A stretch of 64,000 nt of DNA, taken from the NCBI GenBank assembly GCA_036245805.1, contig BTRK01000002.1:14191067-14255066 (forward strand), given 5' to 3'. Below are positions 1-12,000 of the stretch, piece by piece. Position 1 is the stretch's first letter. Each line of letters opens with the position of its first letter. The notes below the pieces were generated by a model that was not told the DNA's origin, did no database searches, and was given only the letters and a program-made list of their open reading frames with translations. The position numbers and the translations under genes are program-made. The DNA is from Pristionchus mayeri (lineage: Eukaryota > Nematoda > Chromadorea > Rhabditida > Neodiplogasteridae).

Positions 1-47
1 AACCAGTTGTCGATCTCTCTACCGTATCCCTCCCTGGTACCGTACAC

Positions 48-3000
48 TCACACAATGACGTCATCTCCTCCGTCACTCTCGTGCTCCTGGTAGGTGCCCT
101 CGTAGATGGAGAGAATAGTCGGGTCGTCCATTCGGCGGCCTCCAGAGGGACGATTGCGAGTGGACGGCCCGTCGTCCCCCCCCTCCTCGCCTTCTCTTCC
201 CTCTCCAGGAGCTCCCGACGAACTTCTCTTCGGAATCTGCAGTGTAACTAGTAGAAATTGAATTATATAAAAACACAAGTTTAAAAGCTGAGTGATAGGG
301 CGGGTACTAGGTCGGGAGAGAACCAAAAAAATATAACCCTTGAAATAGGACCCTCCTTTAGCATGCTCATAATATTTTCCAAGACTGTCAATGAGTCTTC
401 TGCAAAAAATACTGCAGATTTTTGGCTATGATCAGGAGTAAATTTGGCTAAAGAAAATCGTAGAGGCCACTTGAAATGGCTATGTCCGGTCTATTTCCCA
501 AATTTGCTAACACGCGTCTTCTGAGAGATTGCATGAACCGGAGGAACTAGCTGCAAAAGTTTGAGCAATATCCAAAAGAAAATTATGGTAGAGTCCAGTG
601 GAGACGGGAAAACTTTTGTACCAGCGATTTGTCCTGGAACCGGCTTTTAGGCATTTTCCGGACAGTTCACATTTTACATATATTGTGTAGTTTTTAATGC
701 TGAATAGAATGCACTCTTTGTCGGAGTGGATTTTTACGCTATAAGGACCGAAAATGGCGCTCAACGATGACGCACTTCGAGACAAATTTTAGGAAACTTT
801 GGATTTCGATATCGTGCAATAGCTCATTCGAAAGAGCATGAAAAGTTATGTCAGAATCTACAAGGAAATCTGAATCCATCAACGTTGACGTGATTTAGAC
901 GTGATCATGTGAAATTCTTCATGCGAAACGACGTGAAGTATTTCGACTATATCATTTTCACTTTACATTTTGGTGAGCTGGGATATCGAAATTCGAATTC
1001 TACACATAAAAATACGTCGGAAAATACATTTGGCAAAACATTTCACGATCTCAATGTTTTCGCCATTTTTTGAGGTTTTCAACAGAAAAATCGAATTTCA
1101 ACATGTCTTCGAAAAGTGAACAATTTATGGATTTTCTGACGTATTTTTATGTGTAGAATTCGAATTTCGATATCCCAGCTCACCAAAATGTAAAGTGAAA
1201 ATGATATAGTCGAAATACTTCACGTCGTTTCGCATGAAGAATTTCACATGATCACGTCTAAATCACGTCAACGTTGATGGATTCAGATTTCCTTGTAGAG
1301 TCTGACATAACTTTTCATGCTCTTTCGAATGAGCTATTGCACGATATCGAAATCCAAAGTTTCCTAAAATTTGTCTCGAAGTGCGTCATCGTTGGGCGCC
1401 ATTTTCGGTCCTTATAGCGTAAAAATCCACTCCGACAAAGAGTGCATTCTATTCAGCATTAAAAACTACACAATATATGTAAAATCCGAGATGTGCAACC
1501 TACAGCTTCATGTGCATCCATCCATGTCATGATCTACCAAAATAGATCAAAAAGTTCACTGTTCGGGCTCTATCTGACGTCAACGGTGATGGATTATGGT
1601 TTACTTTAGCGTTTATAAGATAACTTTTTATGCTCTTTCGAATGCGCTATAGCACGCTATCGAAATCTGAAATTTGAAAAATCGATTTCGGTAGATCAAA
1701 AATCGATATTTCGGGTCACGCTTCCGGTTGAAAAGTTCTTTTGCCCGAGGGGTCATGTTTCCGAAGTATGAGCTCCGGGTGACCATTTTGGCAGAGTTGT
1801 GCCATCCTACCTGCATTCTTACAGAAAACGAGTTTTAAGCATAAGAAATTGAAAATCACGAATTAGCGAATTGAGCACATATTTTGCATTAGCGTAACAT
1901 ATTCACACCCCTAGGGACTCTCACTCGCATTTTTCCTTGACTAATATGGGTACGTAGATTCTGAAACTGCAATCAAAAACCACTAAAAGGTGGGGTTCCA
2001 AGCGAGATATGAATTTTTTTATGAATCTCGACCCGGTTTTTCGATATTTTCAACGTGATTTCGCACTCACCCGGCTTTGGTGTGAACATTAAAGTTTCTT
2101 AAAATAATTTTCCGCGCATTTTGAGCACAAGCTGGACACTGTAGCTCAAAAATGAACCATGTTAGGTCAGAGCCGGAACCAAGTCCGGAAAATACCTAAA
2201 AGCCGGTTCCAGGACAAATCGCTGGTGCAAAAGTTTTCCCGTCTCCACTGGACTCTACCATAATTTTCTTTTCGATATTGCTCAAACTTTTGCAGCTAGT
2301 TCCTCAGGTGGGTCATTTTCATGCATTCTCTCAGAAGACGTGTGCTAAACTCGTTCTCACCTTGTACTCCTCCATGGAAGTTCTCGGTTTCTTGTTCTCG
2401 ACTGCAGAATTCTGAGAATATCGATCGATTGTTTTACTGCATGACACTTCCCACATACACTTTTATTTATTTCCATGAAAGCACAGTTTGCAAAAATGTG
2501 AAGTAACTATGTCGATAAAGAACTAATCGAATTGCATGCGCATACCACTGTCAGTAATATGCCTGGTGCTCACCCTCAAAATTAGCAGGTGGTCGGCTAA
2601 AGCTACTTTTAAACACAGGTACCGTGAGAATAGAACGCGTATCAATTTGGCCTGCGGTGTTGAACGCAGTAAACAGCGGCGGAACGGAACGTTTTAATGA
2701 TACTGTAGCTGTTTGTCGTGATGTACCTTACAAGGTCACTACAAACACACGACGCACATCACTACAAACAGCTACAGTATCATTTAAATGTTCCGTTCCG
2801 GCGCTGTTTACGTCGTTCAACACCGCACACCAGATTGTTACGTGTTCTATTCTCACAAGTATGTACATGAGAAAAACACTTAATTCTCACTTAATTAATT
2901 CTGAACTCAAGTTCATTCCCCTGCTCACCTCTTCCATCTTCCTCTTCTCCCTCGCCTCCTTCATCTCCCACTCCATCCTCAGTGCTACCCGTTCAGTCAT

Positions 3001-6000
3001 CATCCCCCCTCTTACCGGTCGGGCGGCGCCTGTTACAGCATCCATTACAGTAACAATCACTAACTCCGTTATCGATTACTACTACAATCGATAACTCAAT
3101 TATCGATTGCTAATGCTATCAATAACTACTCACCGAATGCACTGGCGGAATTGGTGTCCTTGGAGACAGCGCTGACGCTCGATCCAGCAGTTGATCTCTG
3201 ATCTTCGCTGTCCATCATCGACTCGCTCCCCTGCAACGATGGTGATTGAACAGAGCTCTCCTATTATTCGAATTTGTGATGGGATGGACTAGTCAGGTTT
3301 TAAACATTTTAATATTAAATTAATGAATATGGGCACGTTTTCACAATTTTATGAAAACTTTACTAAAACATGGGCACATTTTCTACTTTTGCATCGGTGT
3401 AAACTCCAAAATCCGGGCAGGTTACGCCATTTTGGGCATACTTTTCGAAGACTGCTCACCTTCCTCTGCTTCTCCAGTTCCTCGCTGGGCTGAGATCTGC
3501 GTCCGATGAGCGTCGAGTAAGTCGAGTGGCTAGCGACCGACTCTGCAAGTATTCAGATTCCGCCTCGTTTCTGACCACCATCGTTTTTGCTTGCAAAACA
3601 ACTACTACCCCTCCCACTTGCTCTACACGCCACGTAGGCATCACTATCGGTTCATGCCGCTGTTGATGTATGAAAGTCGGTATGACGTCATAGTTCTCGT
3701 CCGACCTGGTGCCCACCACGTACCCTGTCCATCGTTGGCATCGCATTGCATTGACCAATCGCGAGACGAGGGAAGATCATTGTTGCCCACTGGAATTGAG
3801 TTTCATGAAACAAGCTACTTTCATGCTTCAATTGGACTCTAAATGTGAACAGCAAAGGAGCAATTATTAACATAATCAAATATTTTCAAAAGCATTACTG
3901 GTTCGGCGCTAGATGGATTGGTGGTACACTCTGGTTTAATAATAGACAAACAAAAAACATCAAAAAATCATTACTGTTTCGTGCTCCAGGAAATTCAGCC
4001 CAAGACCCAGCCCCAGTATAACACCAACCCATCTAACATCACTCTCAAGATCAAAGGTCACCCTACCATCATCATCGCCAGTAGTGTAGTCCTCCTCCTC
4101 AACCTCGTCATCCTCCTCCTCTTCTTCTCTATCCTCATCCCCCTCAACATTGACTTCTTGCTCCTCCTCCTCATCTTCGGCATCATCGTTTTCTTCATCT
4201 TCTGATTCCTTCTCCTCATCATCCTTCTCATTCTCGACGTCAGAGTAAGGGTGCTTCCAGGTGGGCGTCAGCTTCGCCATTCGCACTGCAAAAGGAAATG
4301 ATCTCACTCGAGCAGTGGTGCGACTCTCTCCATGACGTCATAGTTCTCATCCGAACTAGCGCCCTCCCCACATGTTCTCTCGCTCATTCTGACCGACAAG
4401 ATAGATCAAAGAACAGTCGGTCACTCACATTGTTTGCGAACACCCAACCCGCCGTGGCTCACCCTCTTCTTAGGAGACACCGGCGAGCACGAGGCTGCAA
4501 TTGCATCTATAACAGACTATCTGAGAATCGAAATAGACTTGGCATAGGCCGGAAATTCGAATTCCTTCTCACTTCACCAATAGGTACTCGACGAGGGAAA
4601 CCGACGAGCATCGCCAGAATTTCGATCCGCATCCGCGCGCGCGGGGGCGCGGATCTTGAAAAAACTACAGTAATCCTCGAAATTTTAAAATCGATCCCAA
4701 TCACTGCGGCGGTAGGGGCGCTGTGTTCCTTGACAAATTCTAACACTTTTTTTACTCCGGGGAATATTTCGATCAGATTCCATCTGGCGCCCGAAATCGA
4801 TAATTCCACTTTTATTTCGGACATGAATGCAATTTCCCAGAAATTTTTCAAGAACTCGCACAAATATTATTGATGATCCAACTTCTGCTTGAGCCGATAC
4901 ATACTTCAGTAGAAAGGCGCGAATTAAAATTTGCCGGAAGTCACTTCAAATGGATTTTGAATGAATTATGGTGTAATTTTTGGGTTACGGTAAGTGAGTG
5001 CAAAAGTTGAACGACTTTTCCCAATTGACATAGAATAGGCTAAAAACGATTTTATGACTACGTAACACCAATTGGGAAAAGTCGTTCAACTTTTGCACTC
5101 ACTTACCGTAACCCAAAAATTACACCATAATTCATTCAAAATTCATTTGAAGTGACTTCCGGCAAATTTTAATTCGCGCCTTTCTACTGAAGTATGTATC
5201 GGCTCAAGCAGAAGTTGGATCATCAATAATATTTGTGCGAGTTCTTGAAAAATTTCTGGGAAATTGCATTCATGTCCGAAATAAAAGTGGAATTATCGAT
5301 TTCCGGCGCCAGATGGAATCTGATCGAAATATTACCCGGAGTAAAAAAGTGTTAGAATTTGTCAAGAAACACAGCGCCCCTACCCCCGCAGTGATTGGGA
5401 TCGATATAAAAAATTTCGAGGATTACTGTAGTTTTTCAAGATCCGCGCCCCCGCGCGCGCGGATGCGGATCGAAATTCTTGCGATGCTCGTCGGTTTCCC
5501 TCGTCGAGTACCTATTGGTGAAGTGAGAAGGAATTCGAATTTTCGGCCTATGCCAAGTCGCTGAAGAAATATCACGCGTGTCACGTAAGAATCCAATAAA
5601 ATCAGTGGGTTTTTGACCCCAATGTTTCTCTGCATTTTTTGATAGCCCATAGGGTCTCATACAAGATGCCATCAAGCTTTGTACTAAATATTCGATTTCA
5701 AAGGCTTGGTAGGTCACGAAAGTTTGAAGGGGCCAAAAATTGCCAACTTTGAGGCTTCATAACTTCTTTCAAAAATAATATTTTTACGAATTACTTGCAG
5801 AACGTGTTCCTACCATCAGTGGAAATATACGTATTTCGTTGGTTCATGCAAAATGTAATTTGCATTTTTGTAAATCGAATTAATTTATTCATTTTCACCA
5901 CAACTCGAAGCCAGAAGATTTTAATAGCTCAATCGATAGAGCTCGTCAAGAGGAATCGAATGATATGCTGAATTTGGTAACTACCGGGGTGCGCCTGAGA

Positions 6001-9000
6001 GATATTTGAATAATTAGAAAATTTTCGGCACCTAATTCCCCCCGTTATTTCTTGTGCGACGTGTCATTTCGCCCTCTCATTTCGCGATCGACCGCGAAAG
6101 AAGCGGTGAGGGAAATCGATACTTTCAAGTTGATACTTTAGGAGTTTCTTTGGCGTTTCTAACATAACTGTTGTGGTCCAATGGAGTGGATGCGGAAGTG
6201 TCGCCCTTACGCCGAAGGTTCGATTCCCATCAACGATGTATCCTTTTTGCTTTTTGTTCTTACGCCAATGATCAATGTCAAAGCAAGAAAAATTATTTAA
6301 CAACTTTTTTCTTGAAGATTTTACAAAATAAAGGCGTTCGGATATTGACATTAATAGATATTGATAGATATGGTTGGATATTGATAGGTTTCCATGCGTT
6401 TCCCCAATCTTTCGAACATTCTAGAAGGTCTTTGGAACATTTTGAAGGTTCCATGGGTTTTCTTTATTGTCCATAGTTCCAAATACGTACATTAGTATAA
6501 ACCCTGTGACACATCTTTCCTAATGTGTTGTGTTGTGCAATTCATCCGTTTTCCCTCATCTTTAGAACCCATTCTGGACAAAAATATGACAGTATCCAAA
6601 ACATGCGAGTTACAAAGTAAAATGATGTAACTAGAAAGTAGAGCAATATTTGAGCACGAAAAAATCCCAATGAAGACAGTTTGGAGGGATTAGTTTCAAA
6701 TAAATCACCGCATCTCGCGGCGTGCGGAGCAACGACGAATGAGAGGGATGAGACGAATGGGAACAATGAGAGGGCGAAATGACACGTCGCACAAGAAATA
6801 ACGGGGGAATTAGGCGTCGAAAATTTTCAAATTATGTAAATATCTCTCAGGCGCACCCCCGTAGTTACCACATTCAGCATATCATTCGATTCCTCTTGAC
6901 GAGCTCTATCGATTGAGCTATTAAAATATTCTGGCTTCGAGTTGTGGTGAAAATGAATAAATTAATTCGATTTACAAAAAATGCAAATTATATTTTGCAT
7001 GAACCAACGAAATACGTATGTTCCCACTTATGGTAGGAACACGTTCTGCAAGTAATTCGTAAAAATATAATTTTTGAAAGAAGTTATGAAGCCTCAAAGT
7101 TGTCAATTTTCGGCCCCTACAAACTTTCGTGACCTACCAAGCCTTTGAAATCGAATATTTGGTACAAAGCTTGATGGCATCTTGTATGGGACCCTATGGG
7201 CTATCGAAAACCGGTGTTTATTAATTTTCGACGTTTTCACTGTGAACGAGTTTACTGGATTCTTATGTGACACGCGTGATATGTTGGTTTTCTCAGATAT
7301 CGCGTTCTATTAGTGGAGTGAAAGACAAATACACAAGTCAACAATTATTGTTCACCAAACAGAGTCACTACAACACGAGCCCTTTCCGTAAACTTTAGTC
7401 GAAAAGAAAGTCGTTATAATTATTGATTACTCTCTTCAGACACGAAGAGAGTACCAGTAACTCTTGATTGCATTCTAATTGACAGCTGAGGACACCGATA
7501 TTCTTATCATCGTATTTTCGGCGGTAAGTTCGTCAACAATGACTAAATTGGTGCTCTAACCATAAGATAACTATTACGTCACGCCGCCTTTGAACTGTCA
7601 ATATATCAAAGGCGGCATGACTTCATAGTTATCAACCGACCCAGTGCCATTCCAACTCACATCTGAAGCGATTGACTGGACCGGAGCGCGCGGACGACGC
7701 GGCAGAGCGGGTAGAGCGTCGAGAGACTACGCTCGGCTCTGAAAGAGATCAAACATCAACTTTCATTAACCCCCCCCCCTTGGTCACTTGATCATACGAG
7801 ATTACGTGAAGCCCAGACTAGGCGATGATATGGAGCATTGTCTAGCAGTTTAGACGGAAGAGAAGAGAATGGAAGATCAAAGATCAAAGATCACGCTACC
7901 TTGATACTCCTCGTCGCTCGATATGCGCACCACTGGAAATGGCAAGATTCTCGAACGTTCCATTCAACACGCTACTTGTTAGGGTTGGTTATTCGGAGCA
8001 GAATTGCGATATCGCTATTCCTCCCTTAGCATATTGTGAAATTTGAGGAGGGGAGGATTGCGATATTACAATTCTGATCCGAATAGCCAATGCTACTTTT
8101 GGCATTAATTTTACTTTCTCGCCCAGTAAGGCCGTAATGCAAACACCACCCCGAGAGATGCAAATCACAGAACTGATTCAAAAGATCCTTGTTTTGTTAA
8201 AATATTATGATCATACTACCTTCATCTCCATCCTCCTCGTCGCTCGAGATGTGCGCCCCTGGAAATGGAAAAGTTCTCAATCTCTGTCAGTGAGGATAGG
8301 TCACAACAATTGTAAAATATGTGCACGTTTCTAAGATTTTAATATGGAATCGTTGCAAATATGGGTACGTTCTAACAAATTTTAATTAAAAAAACGAAAA
8401 CATGGGTATGTTTTCTATTTTTGCACTGTTCTGGACTTCATAAACCGGGCACGTTATGCCATTTTGGATCAGAGTTTTTATTGTTTTTCCAGAAGAGTAG
8501 CTAGGATACTTAGTGAACTACCTTCAGATGTTCATAGTTCTTCAAGTATTGCTGTCTTTAAGAATAGATTACTCAAATTAGACTTATCTAAATTAGTAGT
8601 TTATCGTTAGCTATTCACTTTCCCCTTCTCTTCCCTCTCCCTACCCACATATTCTCTTTTCACCCCCCCCCCCCCACGCACACAACATCTCTACTCCCTC
8701 CCCACTTCTCCCCCGTTAGAGATCTACGGATGCTGGTTCTCGGAGCAGAGTCTACCTGGTCTACCCGAGTGCCTCCTCCTCGGTTCCCCCCTCATATACT
8801 GACCAGACGAAGACAGATGAGACCAGTTGAGCAGATCTTCGCTTATTTTCTCTCTCGCTTCTTTTTGTACTTCCTTCTTTCTCCCTATTTTATCACTATG
8901 AATCCTCAGTGTGAGGAGTCAAATTATTCTGTACGACACACATAATATAATATTCGTATCTCGTTGCGCCTTGTGCGTAGATAAAATATATATTCACTCA

Positions 9001-12000
9001 CCGCGTCTGGAGGAGGAACGGGAACGATTGGTCGATGAGGTCTTCGAAGAGCGGCCTGCAGCTCCATTTCAATTGGATTCCACAAAATCTCTAGTTGTGA
9101 TCAAAGTTCAGCGTTTCCTCCGCTACTTGTTGATTGCGTGAAACACAAGACTACAGTTGCAAAAGATCAATCACAAAAGATATTTAGAACAAATTCTCAA
9201 CGAAATATTTGCTGTAAATTTGATCGTTGCTCACCCTTGGCAACGGCGTTTCGAACGAAGGAGTTCTTCCTGGTACGGACAGGGGAAGGCGGCTGCGAGG
9301 GGAGACTCGGCGTGCTCCCGTCTGCAAACAGAGATCAAAGATGATTCATCTTAGATGAACCACGCGACTAAAGACAGACTTTCTCTAGACGGCGCCAGAC
9401 TGCGCTCGGAAGAGGTCGAGACGGAACGGGTACGCTCTAAAAAGAGAAACTTGAAATCACCGGTTCCACGCGCAACCAAGTAACATTCTTGGCACTTCTT
9501 CGAATTCTGGCCACCCCTCCCCCTCATTTTTTTCCCAATCCCGCACAGGGGTTGAGAGGCCGAAATCAGGGAGGGATACCCTAGAAATGAGAGATCTAAC
9601 TGAGGGAGGGGGGAGGGGGTGGGCAGAAAGCGAAGAAGCGCCACAATATCAGTGTCTTCTGAAACACTGCGAAGATCAAAGATCAAAGATCAGAGACCAA
9701 ACTCACTCTTCTGCGAAGAGATGGACGGCTTCTGCAAAGAAACTGGCAAGTAACTAGCATCAAATGCTCCTCATTTCATCCCTCGAAGTTATATCCTTCT
9801 AGTGGATTTCAGTTTGTCATTGTGACCAAAACGCGAATGGAACCGACAATTGACTTTTAAAGCAATCACCCACCGGCGGCGCCGTCTTGTCCTGGAAGAA
9901 CGTCGCCTTTCCACTGGTGTCCAGCTCCCTGAATCAGGATATACGCTTTAACGGCACTAGGCCGGATAAGAACTATGACGTCATTCCGTCTTTCATACAC
10001 CAAAGGCGCCACGACTTCATAGTTACCATCCGACCTAGTGCCCTCTTTAGCATACTTGATCGATGATCCTTGTTTGGTCAGCAAGAGGAAACACAATAAT
10101 ATAACTAAATAAATGAACTCACTTGATCTGCTCGGCGAGCTTCTGTGCAGGGGTCTTGGCCGAGCAACCTAGGCAATTAAACAATTATTTTACAGATAAA
10201 TATAATTTACAAATTCAGCAATTTTCCGCTAAAAAATAATATGTATATTAATAAATAATAAAACAAATCGCGCACCTTCATCATCCCCAGGTGGCCGGCA
10301 GCGCAAAATGTTGTGGATTCTATCCTTATCCTCGTTGTATTGCTGCAAAAAATCGAAATATCAACACTAACATGCAAAATGATAAAAATAGCTGCTCTGA
10401 TGAGAACAAATGTTAAATAATTGGGAAAAAAAGGTTTACCTGCCACGTGACAGGACGAAACTCGCGACAGCCGTCTGAAATAATATATATATATATATAT
10501 ATATTTTTAAATATTATTTTTTCGATCTCATTTATTTCCACTGCGCTTTGATCTAGAGTGAAAGGCAGGCCATTGCTTCAGACGGGCAGTTGGTCGGATG
10601 AGAACTATGACGGGATGCCGGGGCTTTGATAAATCAATGGTGGCATGACGTCATAGTTCTCATTAGACTTTCAAAAACAACTACCCAAATATTTGTTTAA
10701 GATGCAAATCATCCCCTTACACTCCTCATTTCATTCGCTCTCTCACCAACAGAGCTGTTCAATTGCATCTTAAACACATATTTGACTAGTTGTTTTTGAA
10801 AGTTCAGTTCCCATCCGACCCAGTGCCCTCCTGCAGACACTCACTGCACTGTCGTCTGCCCTCTCCCATCAGCTCGAACATCCTCTGCTCCACTCCATTC
10901 TTCGTCATATCGGGCACTGAGAACTGGTAGAATATCCCGCGATCGTCGTAGCCCAGCTCCTGCCTGCGTCAGAAAAATACGTTAATTAATGGCAACAACC
11001 ACAATCAACGACTCAATTAATCAACACTAGATCGGGATGAAAACGGTTGCGTCATGCCTGCTTTGATAGATCATTCTCATCCGAAATAGTTCCAATCAAT
11101 AAATCAAGCAATAACTCGCCAGAAGGCGGGGTCCTTGTACTGCCGTTCGACGTGTTCGAAGTAGATTCTCGCATGCTGGTCGATCTTCTTCGCGATGACC
11201 AAGAACTCGGAATGCGTCTCGAAAGACTGCAAAATGAAATAAATTAGATATTAGAAATTAGATAGCATAGATAAGCTACATACGCGCAGAGAAACACCCA
11301 GCAGAAAATTGTGCAATATTTTGAAGGCGTGTTTCGAGCAAACTAATCTTCAACCATACAGCCATGTGCCCAGAGAGCAATGTGCGATGAACGAAACTCA
11401 AATCAGCATGTTGCGCACAACTAAAGAAAAATAATATTTGCACAATGTACATTGGTGTTTCACTACTCCTTCTAGTCCCCGTTGCCCTGCTGACCTCTCT
11501 GTGCTGCTTGGTGGGCAGGAGCGTCGAGGGAATGTTCACCGTGCACACCACGCCCATCACCGTCCTGCCAATGCAAGAAATCAATAATTTGAATCAAAAT
11601 CGACATCGATTTTGAAAAGATGTTGCTCTTTAGTAGGGCTCTGCCGTTGCATTGGCCTCGTTTCAAGTTGCAAACAGCATTTTTCTGAGATTTATGAACC
11701 CGGTGGTTCACGGTTTCGTCCTCACTTGAATTTCTGTTCTCCTTTGGCCTTGAGTGGATGGACGAGCACTCGGCGACCACTCGAGTAGAAGACCGCACGA
11801 GGCTCCGAACGATGCTCGAGATCCAGCCCGAAGTAGACACGGATATCCGAACCGGGCTGGAAATACACGTATTATATAATGCTGTGAAACAAGAGAGAAG
11901 CAGGGAGAAGGGCAGGCTAAAACTATCTCTATAATTTCTGGTCTGACACGTAAGAGTCAACAGAGATCAATCAGCGCATGGCAAGATTATTGTAAGTCGT

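Noticed and set aside
3918..4307. Hydrophobic plus-strand frame resembling a membrane protein (LLLLFFSILI)
   Set aside because: It is the antisense of the acidic MORC exon, where GAG/GAT codons read as Leu/Ile/Phe.
4507..5650. Open frames on both strands with protein-like look
   Set aside because: They are mirror images of one another across a palindrome with no family match and no splice context.
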